A DNA stretch of 64,000 bases from Streptomyces sp. AC1-42W (GCF_003248355.1 NZ_QKWY01000001.1:1570001-1634000), one strand, 5' to 3'; counted from the stretch's first letter, positions 15,066-23,634 are shown. Notes: a model not told the origin generated them from the letters alone. A program made the numbers and translations.

Positions 15066-17111
15066 ATGGCACGCAGAACACGTACCGCTGAACAGACCGG
15101 CGACGAGCTGCTGCTCCACGGAGGAGCACACCGCGCCTCCGCCTCCGGCAGAGGCGGCTGGCTGGTGGCCCAGGCCAAGCCGTACGCCGCGCCGTGGATC
15201 GTCACCGGGGGGACGGGCCTCGTCGGTGTCGGGGCGAACACTATGTGGGGCGGCTCCCCGTGGGCGGGAGTCGGGCTGACCCTCGCGTCGGTCGGGCTGA
15301 CGGCCGCGACGTGGTGGGCGGGCAAGGCGACCGGCCCGCAGCGCCGTCTCCACTCCGCGATCACCGTGGCGGCCGGGGCGGGCTGGGTGACCGCAGCCGC
15401 CCTGTCCGGCCCGCTGTCCGGCCCGCTCCCGGACCTCTACCTGATGGGCGGCGCGTCGCTCGCGCTGTCCTGGAACATCCGCAAGGTCATGCGCTTCAAC
15501 GACAGCGACACCTCCGCATCCGACTCCGACAAGGGGCTGCTGGAAAAGGTCGGGCTCGCCCGCACCAAGCTGAGGAACGTCAAGGTCGAGCCGAACCGGG
15601 TGACCGTGCCGTACGAGCTGCCCGCCGGTGAGCTGACCAACGACGACGTGGCCAAGGCCATCCCCCGGATCGCGTCCGCGCTCGACGTGCCGACCACCGC
15701 GATCCGCGTCCAGCACGACCCCGACAGCGCCAGGAAGGGCCAGTTCGTCATCGTGCCCGAGGACATGCTCAGGACCCCGACCATCTGGCCCGGCCCGTTC
15801 GCACCCGGGGAGTCGGTCGCCGTGCCGCTGCGGCTGGGCGTCTACGACGACGGCAGCGACCTGCTGCTGCCGCTGCTCGACGCGATCCACCTGCTCGTCA
15901 TGGGGATGACCGGCTCCGGCAAGACCGAGGGCGCCCTGGACATCCTGCTGGAGATCCTGACCCGCACCGACGTGGCCGTGTGGCTCGCCGACGCGGCCAA
16001 GGCCGGGCAGGACTTCCAGCCTCTGGTCCCGGGGATGGACTGGGCCGCTCTCGACACCCCGGCGGCCGGGGCGATGGTCGCCGCCGTCCAGGCCGTCATC
16101 CCCGCCCGCACCACCTGGCTGCGGGACCACGGATACCGGGCCTGGGAACCCGCGGCCGCCAAGAAGCAGACCAGCCCCGCGCACTCCTGCGCAGCGTCCG
16201 GCGCCTGCGGGTGCCCCGGCATGCCCTACCTGCTCGCATGGTTCGAGGAAGCGGCCAAGCTCCTGCGGGAGCTGGGCGACGACGTGTTCACCGGCATCGC
16301 CCAGGAAGCCCGGTCGGCCGGGGTCTCCCTGGTCGTCTCCATGCAGCGCGCCTCCGGCTACCAGCTCTCCACCGACACCCGCGCCTCGCTTCCGGCGGCG
16401 ATGTGTTTCGGGGTCAAGGGAGATGACGCCGGGTTCGCGCTCCCCGAGGAGGTCCTGGACGCGGGCGCCAACCCCGCCGCGTGGGGAAACAAGCGCAAGG
16501 GCTACGTCTACCTGGTGAGTTCCGGCGTCGACGAAGACCTGTACGCCAACCCCGCGAGGACGTTCTGGACCGGGCCCCCGGCCGAGGGCACCTACGAGCG
16601 GATGGCCCGCTACGTCGTCGAGCAGTTCGCCAGTGTCCGCGCCGGACTGGACCCGGTGACCGCGGCCGCCGCCGAGAAGGTCGCGGGCCAGATGTTCACC
16701 GGCCGTCGCGAGCGCGCGGCCGGGGCCCCGCTCCCGGCCGCCGCCCCGGCCCCGGCCGAGGTGGCCGAGGAACAGGCATCGGCCCAGGAGGTCGCCGCGC
16801 TCGTCGACACCGAGGACGCCGAGCTGGACGCGACGGCCGAACTCCCGCCCGCCGGCGGGACGTCCGCACTGCCCGACTCGAAGCCGTCGACCGAGCAGGC
16901 CCGTGAACTCCTTGACGAGATGGTGCGCATGCTCGCCTCCGTCGGCCCCGGCACCGTCGCCGTGAAGGACCTCTACCCCTACCTGAGCCAGATCGGCCGC
17001 GACCGCTCCTGGGTCTCCAAGGAGATGAAGCGCCTGTCCGAGGAAGGCCGCCTGGCCGCGACCGGCGAGCAGGGCGTCTACCGCCTCATCGCAACCCTCG
17101 CGGGCGTCTGA
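15066..17111 (+). CDS. FtsK/SpoIIIE-type DNA translocase for conjugation (TraB/TraSA-like)
   Basis: The 681-residue protein has membrane segments in residues 35-135 (IVTGGTGLVGVGAN, LTLASVGLTAATWWAG, AITVAAGAGWVTAAAL and others). It then has an FtsK ATPase with Walker A GMTGSGKTEGALD (about 279-291), a Walker B-like LLAWFEEAAKLL, and VVSMQRASGY downstream. The C-terminal 60 residues (DLYPYLSQIGRDRSWVSKEMKRLSEEGR) form a winged helix like the FtsK-gamma domain used by TraB proteins to recognise clt repeats. Proteins of this type pump double-stranded plasmid or element DNA between hyphae. The inverted repeat directly downstream is a suitable clt. Length is normal for AICE translocases. Confidence 0.93.
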   Translation: MARRTRTAEQTGDELLLHGGAHRASASGRGGWLVAQAKPYAAPWIVTGGTGLVGVGANTMWGGSPWAGVGLTLASVGLTAATWWAGKATGPQRRLHSAITVAAGAGWVTAAALSGPLSGPLPDLYLMGGASLALSWNIRKVMRFNDSDTSASDSDKGLLEKVGLARTKLRNVKVEPNRVTVPYELPAGELTNDDVAKAIPRIASALDVPTTAIRVQHDPDSARKGQFVIVPEDMLRTPTIWPGPFAPGESVAVPLRLGVYDDGSDLLLPLLDAIHLLVMGMTGSGKTEGALDILLEILTRTDVAVWLADAAKAGQDFQPLVPGMDWAALDTPAAGAMVAAVQAVIPARTTWLRDHGYRAWEPAAAKKQTSPAHSCAASGACGCPGMPYLLAWFEEAAKLLRELGDDVFTGIAQEARSAGVSLVVSMQRASGYQLSTDTRASLPAAMCFGVKGDDAGFALPEEVLDAGANPAAWGNKRKGYVYLVSSGVDEDLYANPARTFWTGPPAEGTYERMARYVVEQFASVRAGLDPVTAAAAEKVAGQMFTGRRERAAGAPLPAAAPAPAEVAEEQASAQEVAALVDTEDAELDATAELPPAGGTSALPDSKPSTEQARELLDEMVRMLASVGPGTVAVKDLYPYLSQIGRDRSWVSKEMKRLSEEGRLAATGEQGVYRLIATLAGV

Positions 17112-17278
17112 CGGCCTCGCACACCTCCGCACACCCCGCACAGCCGCACAGCGCAAATCCCCACGTCACGCGGGGTGTGAATCGGCCCGCACACCGGCCC
17201 GCACACCCGATTCACACCCCGCCGCACAGGACCGCCCCACGCCCGGAGGCGGCCCGCACACACCCGCGAAGGCACCCC
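17112..17278. other. Candidate clt (cis-acting locus of transfer) with GCACA repeats
   Basis: This gap after tra contains a perfect 16-bp inverted repeat (17170-17185 with 17207-17222, GCGGGGTGTGAATCGG and its complement). The 21-bp spacer holds two direct copies of CCCGCACAC. Around it, GCACAC or GCACAG recurs about ten times between 17118 and 17270. TraB proteins load on short repeats of this kind, often beside tra. Confidence 0.6.
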
Positions 17279-17785
17279 ATGGACTCTCCCCGCCCCCGCC
17301 AGACTCCCTCCGCCAACCACCCCGCCCACCCGCTCCCGATGACCGACGCCGAAGCCGCCGCCGAAGCCAAGCGGATCATCACCAACGCCTACCAGCCCAC
17401 CGCCTTCCACGACACCACCCCACTGCCCGCGTACGGGGCCACGCCCCCGGTCGCCCAGCCGGGACGCCCGCCCATGAGCCAGCGCGCCACGGACGCCAGC
17501 GCCCTGATGCTCTCCGGAAGCATCGCCTCGCTCTCCGTCGGCGGCGCGACCTCCCTCGTCCTCTACACCCTCGGCCAGGTCGACCCCGTCACCCTCACCG
17601 TGGGCGCGGCCGGACCCGTCGCCCTGATCCTCGCCGCCGGATCGCTGCTGCGCTCCGCCGGCCGCGCCAGGGCCGACGCGCACACCGAGCACCACCACCA
17701 CTACCAGGGCCCCGTCCACCAGGACCAGCACACCGTCCACGCCACCACCCGCGGCATCTGGGCCAAGACCACCAACCAGCAATGA
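17279..17785 (+). CDS. Spd-like membrane protein, 168 residues
   Basis: ATG 17279 is chosen because upstream in-frame codons lie inside the repeat region and code for a low-complexity His/Pro sequence. The product has a Pro-rich N-terminus and two membrane helices (ALMLSGSIASLSVGGATSLV and LTVGAAGPVALILAAGSLL). Its C-terminal tail is His-rich (HTEHHHHYQGPVHQDQH), which could bind metal. Small two-helix proteins after tra are typical of plasmid spread functions (Spd). The functional assignment is by position only. Confidence 0.62.
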   Translation: MDSPRPRQTPSANHPAHPLPMTDAEAAAEAKRIITNAYQPTAFHDTTPLPAYGATPPVAQPGRPPMSQRATDASALMLSGSIASLSVGGATSLVLYTLGQVDPVTLTVGAAGPVALILAAGSLLRSAGRARADAHTEHHHHYQGPVHQDQHTVHATTRGIWAKTTNQQ

Positions 17786-17833
17786 GCAGGGCCATCCCTG
17801 TTCACCCATGAAATTCCACTACTGGAGAGCCCC

Positions 17834-18757
17834 ATGACTGCCCCTGAGACGCCCGCATGGTCCAACGGGCCGATGACCGCCCTGGACCTGGAAACCACCG
17901 GCATCGACCCGGAATCCGCCCGCATCGTGTCCGCCGCCCTCGTCTCCATCCAAGCCGCCAGCGAACCGTCCGCCCGTACGTGGCTGGTCGACCCCGGCAT
18001 CGACATTCCCGCCGAGGCCGCCGCCGTCCACGGCATCACCACCGACCACGCCGTCAAGAACGGCCGGCCCCCCGCCGACGCGGTCGCCGAAATCGTCACC
18101 CAGGTCAGCCAGGCCCTGACAGCCGGACAGCCCCTGATCGTCTTCCGGGCCCCGTACGCCCTGACCGTCCTCGCCCGGGAAGCCGCCCGTGTCTTGAACG
18201 GGGTTCGTTGGCCCCAGGGGAACGGACCGAGTGGCCCCACCCCCTCGAACGGTCAGGCGACCGTTCACCCGGGGCCCGGACGGCCTCTTCTCGCTGGCTG
18301 CGCTTGTGCGCGGACCACCTCCAGCCCGCCGGTCGAACACCTGGCGGAGCCAACACAACTCGGCGGGGTGGGGCCAAAACTTCCCGGCGGAGACACCGCC
18401 CGCCACGCCGCCGCCTTCCCCACCGAGGTAGCACCGGTCATCGACCCCGCCGTGATCGACAAGCAGATCAACCGCTACCGGCCCGGCCGACGCACCCTCC
18501 CCGCACTGTGCGAGCACTACCAGGTCCGCCACGACGGCCCCAACCAGGCAGTGGAAGACGCGCTCGCCGTGGCCCGCCTGGCCTGGCGACTGCTCCGCGT
18601 CCGCCCCCAGCTCGCCGCCCTCGACCTGGCAACCCTTCACGCCCGCCAGCAGTCATGGGCCGCCGCACAGGCCCTCGGCCTGGAACGACACCTACGACGC
18701 ACCGACCCCACCGCCACCGTCAACCCCGCCTGGCCCCTCCTCCCCACCACCCACTGA
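17834..18757 (+). CDS. DEDDh 3'-5' exonuclease-like protein, probably inactive
   Basis: The frame begins ALDLETTGID, exonuclease motif I with Asp18 and Glu20. Motif II normally reads NAPYDLTVL, but here it is RAPYALTVL, so the catalytic Asp is replaced by Ala110. Motif III normally has a catalytic His before AxxD, but here it reads GPNQAVEDA, with Asn238 at the His position; Asp243 remains. Residues about 122-196 are an insertion of roughly 60 residues, unlike anything in the family, between motif II and the VIDPAVIDKQ block. The open frame is kept, but catalysis is unlikely. It may now be only a DNA-binding or structural protein, or a pseudogene on its way out. Confidence 0.75.
   Translation: MTAPETPAWSNGPMTALDLETTGIDPESARIVSAALVSIQAASEPSARTWLVDPGIDIPAEAAAVHGITTDHAVKNGRPPADAVAEIVTQVSQALTAGQPLIVFRAPYALTVLAREAARVLNGVRWPQGNGPSGPTPSNGQATVHPGPGRPLLAGCACARTTSSPPVEHLAEPTQLGGVGPKLPGGDTARHAAAFPTEVAPVIDPAVIDKQINRYRPGRRTLPALCEHYQVRHDGPNQAVEDALAVARLAWRLLRVRPQLAALDLATLHARQQSWAAAQALGLERHLRRTDPTATVNPAWPLLPTTH
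18208..18377. repeat. 170-bp inserted segment with 9-bp inverted ends inside the exonuclease gene
   Basis: TTGGCCCCA at 18208-18216 and TGGGGCCAA at 18369-18377 are exact inverted repeats. They bound a segment with poorer codon character than the rest of the gene and coincide with the extra residues in the exonuclease. A miniature transposable element is possible, though no clear target duplication was found. Confidence 0.4.
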
Positions 18758-18792
18758 ACCCCCTCCGCACCACCAGAGATCAGGAGAGTCCC

Positions 18793-19014
18793 GTGCCCCG
18801 CACACCCGCCCGCCGCACCCACGCCCCGGAGACGGAACCGGTCGAAATCCGGCTGATCGCCCGCGACGGCATCACCCAGCACCTCGCCGCCCAGATCGCC
18901 GCCGCCATCCCCGCCTGCACCGCCCCCCGCTTCTACCCCTCCCGCAAAACCCCCGGCCAGACCATCGCCTACCTCCGCGCCACACTCCCCACCCCACCCG
19001 CCATCAACCCCTGA
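18793..19014 (+). CDS. Small AICE protein, 73 residues
   Basis: GTG 18793 follows AGGAG (18782-18786) and opens a 73-codon frame whose product begins MPRTPARRTHAPETEPVEIR. It has VEIRLIARDG, a helix THHLAAQIAAAIP-like (HLAAQIAAAIPAC), and FYPSRKTPGQTIAYL. This alpha/beta pattern with conserved-looking charged residues is common for small proteins encoded before AICE replication genes. No function is recognised. A 13-bp hairpin follows at once. Confidence 0.6.
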   Translation: MPRTPARRTHAPETEPVEIRLIARDGITQHLAAQIAAAIPACTAPRFYPSRKTPGQTIAYLRATLPTPPAINP

Positions 19015-19022
19015 CAAAACAA

Positions 19023-19064
19023 CGAGAGCGGCCCCCGTCCTACCAAGATCCGGGGCCGCTCTCG
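19023..19064 (+). terminator. Hairpin between the transfer and replication modules
   Basis: A perfect 13-bp stem (19023-19035 with 19052-19064) with a 16-base loop, preceded by an A-rich run and without a T tract, follows the 73-residue gene. It probably separates or attenuates transcription into the primase-polymerase gene. Confidence 0.55.
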
Positions 19065-19101
19065 TCCACCAGCACTTCTCACAGAACTGGAGACACCCAG
19101 C

Positions 19102-19968
19102 ATGACCCAACCCACCCTCGCCGGGCGAGCCCTCGGCCACCAGTCCACCCACCTGGCCACCGCCATGGACCTCGCCACGCGCGGCCTGCCGGTGCTGCCG
19201 CTGCGCGCAGGGAAGGTCCCGTTCGCGAACTGCCCTCACTGCCTGTACAGCAGGTGCGGCGGCCGGCCGAACATGAAGACGCCCGGCCCCTGCGCCTGCC
19301 CCCGCCCCTGCCACGCGTGGGCCGCCGCCACCACCGACCCCACCACCCTGGCCGGGCCGGGATGGGCGTCGGCGTGGCGGCAGGCTGGGGCGGTGGCCTA
19401 CCACCCCGGCGGTGCCGGCCTGACCGTGGTCGACCTGGACGACGCCGACGCCCTCGCCTGGGCTCGCGCCACGCTCCCCGCCACCCGCACCGTGTCCACC
19501 ACACGGGGTGAGCACTGGATCTACCAGGGCGCCATGCAGTCCGCGAACGCCGTCCGGCCTGGGGCCGACATCAAGTCCACGATGTCCTATGCCCGCTGGC
19601 TCGGACCCGGTACCGGCACCACGGCCATCCTGCCCGATGCGGTGCGGGCCTTGGTCGCCTCGAAGCCGTCTCCGGTCCGGCCCGTCACCGTGCCCGTACC
19701 GACCGGGGGCGGGGAGTGCCGCCACCGCACACCCGCCTTCCTGGAGCGCGGCATCACCATGGCCGAGCAGCAGATCACCGCAGCCGCGACCGCCGTGCAC
19801 GCGACCGTGTACCGCACCTTCCTCGCTGTGCTGTCCACGCACGGCCGGTGCGGGTGCCTGACCGACGCCCACATGCAGCGCCTGTTTGCCGCCGCCCAGG
19901 CCAAGGGTGAGAGCGCCCGGCACTGTTCCGAGGCCTGGGCCAACGCCCTCGCCCGGCTGGGTATGTGA
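19102..19968 (+). CDS. Bifunctional primase-polymerase (prim-pol) replication protein
   Basis: The 288-residue protein begins with the prim-pol entry motif ATRGLPVLPL. It has a Cys-rich insertion (Cys44, 47, 52, 64, 66, 70) likely to bind zinc, then the catalytic acidic pair in VVDLDD (Asp111, Asp113), His138 in TTRGEHW and Asp156 in GADIKS. This matches the AEP-type primase fold used by RepPP-class AICEs and by some actinophages to start replication. It lacks a helicase part; the next gene supplies one. ATG 19102 follows CTGGAGA. Confidence 0.9.
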   Translation: MTQPTLAGRALGHQSTHLATAMDLATRGLPVLPLRAGKVPFANCPHCLYSRCGGRPNMKTPGPCACPRPCHAWAAATTDPTTLAGPGWASAWRQAGAVAYHPGGAGLTVVDLDDADALAWARATLPATRTVSTTRGEHWIYQGAMQSANAVRPGADIKSTMSYARWLGPGTGTTAILPDAVRALVASKPSPVRPVTVPVPTGGGECRHRTPAFLERGITMAEQQITAAATAVHATVYRTFLAVLSTHGRCGCLTDAHMQRLFAAAQAKGESARHCSEAWANALARLGM

Positions 19969-19971
19969 GCT

Positions 19972-21444
19972 GTGTCCGAGGACGAGAAGAACCCGGCCCG
20001 CGAGGTCATCACCGACTACGCGCAGGCTCACTTCCGCTACTTCCGCACCGTCGACGGCACCGTCTACGCCCAGCGCAACGGCCACCCCGTCGCCCGCCCC
20101 ATCCGCTCCCAGGGCACCACCGGCAGCCACCGCCAGGAACTCATGGTCGGCCTCTACAAGGACGGCCTCGGCGTCTTCAACGGAACCGCCCTCAAGGAGG
20201 CACTCGACTTGATCGAAGCACTCGCGCTCACCGAGGACGTCCAGCCCGTCCACATCCGCGTCGCCCCCGGCTACGACGGCGCCACCTGGCTTGACCTCGG
20301 CCGCGACGACGGCCAGTCGGTCCGCATCCACCCCACCGGCTGGGACATCCTCACCCCGGACCCGCGCGAGGTGTGCTGGCGGCGCACCCAGCTCACCGGG
20401 GAGTTGCCGCTGCCGGTGAAGGACACGAACGGCAAGGGCGTCGACCTGCTCATGAGGCTCTGCAACTTCTCCGACGCCCGCGCCGAAAGCCTCGCCCTCG
20501 CATGGCTTGTCGGCTGCCTGGGCCCCGACGTCCCGGTTCCCGCGCCGTTCCTCACCGGCCCCCAGGGCGCGGGGAAGTCCACCGCCGGGAAAATGCTCGT
20601 GCGGATCATCGAAGGCATGAGCGGCGACCTCCGGCGGGCACCGAAGGACGAGGAGAACCTGATCACGGCCGTCGCCGCCGGGTGGGTCACCGGCCTGGAC
20701 AACCTCTCCCACCTCGGCCCGGACCTGTCGGACCTGATGTGCTGCATCGTCACCGGCGCCGAGAACATCAAGCGCGCCCTGTTCACCGACGGCGACGTCG
20801 TACGGGCCCGCTACCGCCGGCCGATGCTCCTGACCGGCATCGACGTCGGCGTCATCCGCCCCGACCTCGCCGAACGCCTCCTCCCCCTGCGCCTGGAACG
20901 GCCGAGGGTGCGGCGCACGGAGGCGGAGCTGTGGGCCGAGTTCGCCCAGTCCCTGCCCGTCATCCTCGGCTCCATCCTCGACCTGGCCGTTGAGGTCCGC
21001 GCCGCACAGGCCGACATCCCGACCGACCTGCGGATGGCCGACTTTGCCCACCTGTGCGCACAGCTCGACACCGCCCGGAACTTCGGAGCCCTGGACGCCT
21101 ACCGGGCGAGCCTGGACGACCTCAACGACGACGTCATCGAGGGCGACATCCTCGCCCAGACCGTCCTCAAGCGTGCCGCCGGGATCGAGCCCGGCACCGA
21201 GGCCCGGATGACGTCCGCCGAGTGGCTACATGGCCTGACCCAGCTCCACACCGACGAGGGGGAGTTCCGTCCCCTGCCCAAGGGCTGGCCCACCACCGGC
21301 AAGGTCCTCTCCGACCGGCTCAAGCGCCTCCAGCCCGTCCTCGCCTCCCGCGGCGTCCTCATCGACTGGGGGCGGAAGAACAGCGCCCGCTACATCGAGA
21401 TGAGCCGCCCCAAGCTCGCGCAGGATGAGCAGCAGGCGTTCTGA
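19972..21444 (+). CDS. Replicative helicase-like P-loop ATPase
   Basis: The 490-residue protein starts with GTG 19972, four bases after the prim-pol stop. It has a Walker A GPQGAGKST at 196-204, a Walker B-like segment GWVTGLDNL near 240-250, and PMLLTGIDVGVIRPDLAERLL, the sensor region seen in phage-type primase/helicases. Together with the prim-pol gene it makes a split form of the primase-helicase fusions found in other elements. It probably unwinds the origin at the iteron cluster just downstream (21623-21833). The nearest families are superfamily 3 or DUF927-like helicases. Confidence 0.85.
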   Translation: MSEDEKNPAREVITDYAQAHFRYFRTVDGTVYAQRNGHPVARPIRSQGTTGSHRQELMVGLYKDGLGVFNGTALKEALDLIEALALTEDVQPVHIRVAPGYDGATWLDLGRDDGQSVRIHPTGWDILTPDPREVCWRRTQLTGELPLPVKDTNGKGVDLLMRLCNFSDARAESLALAWLVGCLGPDVPVPAPFLTGPQGAGKSTAGKMLVRIIEGMSGDLRRAPKDEENLITAVAAGWVTGLDNLSHLGPDLSDLMCCIVTGAENIKRALFTDGDVVRARYRRPMLLTGIDVGVIRPDLAERLLPLRLERPRVRRTEAELWAEFAQSLPVILGSILDLAVEVRAAQADIPTDLRMADFAHLCAQLDTARNFGALDAYRASLDDLNDDVIEGDILAQTVLKRAAGIEPGTEARMTSAEWLHGLTQLHTDEGEFRPLPKGWPTTGKVLSDRLKRLQPVLASRGVLIDWGRKNSARYIEMSRPKLAQDEQQAF

Positions 21445-21902
21445 CCCGTGCCACGCGAGGCGGCCGCACAGGCAAGAAGAGCACGCCCGCGCGGGTGCTC
21501 CTCTTGCTGTTCGGCGGCTTGCCGCCGCCCAAGAGGTGTGCCGCTCTGCGGCTCCCCATTTACGCCTGAAGGCGCGCACACCCAACAGAACACAGGCTCC
21601 TCTTTTCCTAAGTAGGAGGACGCTGCGTCACCTGCGTCACCACGGCCCCGAAAACCGCTCCCGACCTGCACCGACAGGCGTGACGCAGAGACTAAATCTC
21701 TGCGTCACCGTTCGTCACCTGCGTCACCCCATGACGGACGACTCCGTCACCAGTGACACAGGCCGCTGCCTCTGCGTCACCAAAAAACCGCAGCTCAGAC
21801 CCCATGAGTGACGCAGATGACGCAGTGACGCAGAAACCCGCGCCTCGGACAGACGCGGCCCCTGGGATCGGCTCCAAGTCTTTGCCCAAGGAGGGCACCT
21901 CG
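21445..21902. other. Intergenic region with the iteron-like origin
   Basis: These 458 bp between the helicase and xis contain no convincing gene. They start with hairpin-forming sequence (21470-21545) and continue with a cluster of CTGCGTCAC/GTGACGCAG repeats, described separately. An upstream in-frame extension of xis to ATG 21804 or earlier would overlap the repeats, so it was not used. Confidence 0.6.
21623..21833. repeat. Iteron cluster: nine copies of CTGCGTCAC in both orientations (candidate oriV)
   Basis: Copies lie at 21623-21631, 21632-21640, 21680-21688 (inverted), 21700-21708, 21719-21727, 21772-21780, 21808-21816, 21817-21825 (one mismatch) and 21825-21833 (the last three inverted). 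Two copies make a perfect palindrome with 12-bp arms (21680-21691 with 21697-21708) around CTAAA. Position directly after the replication genes supports an origin; it could also be a control site for xis/int. Confidence 0.7.
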
Positions 21903-22100
21903 ATGGCTGGCACGCCTAAGACCCGCACGATGCTCACCGTTCCCGAGCTGTGCACCGAACTTGGTATCACCCGATCCACCTTCTACGACTGGCGCCAGAA
22001 GCAGCGGGCGCCCCGCTGCATCAAGCTGCCGAACGGCGGACTCCGTGTACGCCGGATCGACCTTGAGATCTGGCTGAACGATCACGAGGACGCTGCTTGA
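21903..22100 (+). CDS. xis: Excisionase (MerR/AlpA-like helix-turn-helix)
   Basis: ATG 21903 follows AAGGAGGG and gives 65 residues. They contain a helix-turn-helix of excisionase type: MLTVPELCTELGITRSTFYDW, then GGLRVRRIDLEIWL. Such proteins bend att DNA and steer the integrase toward excision. The stop at 22098-22100 overlaps the integrase ATG at 22100 (TGATG), so the two are translationally coupled, as in other AICEs. Confidence 0.9.
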   Translation: MAGTPKTRTMLTVPELCTELGITRSTFYDWRQKQRAPRCIKLPNGGLRVRRIDLEIWLNDHEDAA

Positions 22101-23497
22101 TGGACACGACGTACGACGTGAAGTTCTGGAAGACCTCTGTGTACGTGGGGAAGAAGAAGACCACGCACACAGTCCGGTGGCTGCTCGCGGGAGAGGAGTG
22201 GCGGAAGCCCTTCGCCACCGGCCCCCTCGCGGAGTCCTTCCGCTCCGGCCTACTGTCTGCCGCCCGCAAAGGAGAGGCGTTCAGCCTTTCGACTGGCCTT
22301 CCCATCTCACATATCTCACAGGCGGCCAGCGTGACGTGGTACGACTTCGCGGTCCAGTTCGTCGACCAGCTCTGGGAGCGCACGTCGGCGAACAACCGGA
22401 AGACCGTGGCAAAGGCGCTTACACCAGTCACGATTGCCCTCCTCCGCTCCCAGCCCACGGCGTTCAAAGGCGTTGATGTTCGCCGGGCTCTCCGGGAGTA
22501 CGCCTTCAACACCCTCCGGCGGGACAAGGCCCCGCCGGAGGTCACCGTGATCCTGCGGTGGGTGCAGCGGAACTCGCTTCCCATGTCGGCCTGGGAGGAC
22601 GACGACGCGGCAGAGACTGCGCTGCGTGCGGCCAGGACAAAGCTGGACGGCACACCCGTGGCAGCCAGTTCGGTCAGACGGACCAGGCGCGTACTCAACG
22701 TCCTTTTCGAGTACGCCATCAAGAAGAAGGTACTCAAGGGAAACCCGCTTCCGAAGGGCAAGGGCGCGAGCGCCACGGCGGCCAAGACATCCTCCGCCGT
22801 CGACAAGAGGTCGCTGCTCAACAGCGGCCAGGCTGCCGCACTGCTCAGGTGGATCCGCGAGCGGCCGAGGGGCGGCCAGCGGCTGCATACCTTCTTCGCC
22901 GCGATGTACTACGCCGGCGCCCGACCCGAGGAGGTGGTGGCAATCGATGTCGGAGACGTACGCCTGCCTGCTGCGGACACCGGCGATCAGTGGGGCGAGC
23001 TGGTACTCCACACAGCTCATCCCGAGGTCGGCAAACAGTGGACAGACACAGGGGAGGTCCGCGAGACACGCGGGCTCAAGGGGCGGGCCGCGGGGGACAC
23101 CCGGACTGTTCCTTGCCGCCCCGCCCTGACGCGGATTCTCAGGGCCCACATCGAGAAGGAGGGGCTGAAACCCGGTGACTTGCTGATGCAGGGGGAGAAG
23201 GGCGGAGACCTCGCCGGGTCAGTGATTCGCCGAGCATGGCGGCGGGCCCGGAAGGAAGTGCTCACCGAGTACGAGTTCGGTACCCCGCTCGGGCGCCGCG
23301 TGTACGACCTTCGGCACACCTGCCTGACCGGCTGGCTCAATGCGGGTGTCCCGCCCGCGACCGTGGCCGAGTGGGCGGGCAACAGTGTCCCCGTCCTACT
23401 GGCCACGTACGCCCGTTGCATCGACGGCCAGCTTGACGACCTCAAGCAGCGGATCGAGCGGGCGGGGGAGCTGCCGGGCCCGGCGGCAGGGTCCTGA
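22100..23497 (+). CDS. int: Tyrosine integrase of the AICE
   Basis: The 465-residue site-specific recombinase carries out integration into and excision from the tRNA-Arg gene. The N-terminal part (TWYDFAVQF and following) is the arm and core-binding region. The catalytic domain has Arg275 in AGARPEE, the YDLRH box with Arg405 and His406, and the nucleophile Tyr437 in LLATYARC. The usual first His of the HxxR box is Tyr402, which is common in streptomycete AICE integrases. It lies 165 bp from attR. The ATG at 22100 is chosen over TTG 22097 because it overlaps the xis stop and matches the start of the relic integrase. Confidence 0.95.
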   Translation: MDTTYDVKFWKTSVYVGKKKTTHTVRWLLAGEEWRKPFATGPLAESFRSGLLSAARKGEAFSLSTGLPISHISQAASVTWYDFAVQFVDQLWERTSANNRKTVAKALTPVTIALLRSQPTAFKGVDVRRALREYAFNTLRRDKAPPEVTVILRWVQRNSLPMSAWEDDDAAETALRAARTKLDGTPVAASSVRRTRRVLNVLFEYAIKKKVLKGNPLPKGKGASATAAKTSSAVDKRSLLNSGQAAALLRWIRERPRGGQRLHTFFAAMYYAGARPEEVVAIDVGDVRLPAADTGDQWGELVLHTAHPEVGKQWTDTGEVRETRGLKGRAAGDTRTVPCRPALTRILRAHIEKEGLKPGDLLMQGEKGGDLAGSVIRRAWRRARKEVLTEYEFGTPLGRRVYDLRHTCLTGWLNAGVPPATVAEWAGNSVPVLLATYARCIDGQLDDLKQRIERAGELPGPAAGS

Positions 23498-23634
23498 GAA
23501 TTTCTCCGCGTATTCTCCGCAGCCACCCGGAGAAACCCGGAATCAGCCGGACACCGCCGGACGCGCCCAGACACGCTGAGGGGCGCGTCCGGCTTCTCCG
23601 GATCGCATGGAGAATGGCTCCTGACCAGCGAAAA

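Noticed and set aside
14760..17156. 798-codon open frame on the minus strand opposite the translocase
   Set aside because: It is the Gly/Val/Arg-rich antisense shadow of tra; the plus strand has clear FtsK motifs.
18637..21051. 804-codon minus-strand open frame across the replication genes
   Set aside because: Composition is typical of an antisense frame in GC-rich DNA, with no domain; the plus strand encodes the prim-pol and helicase.
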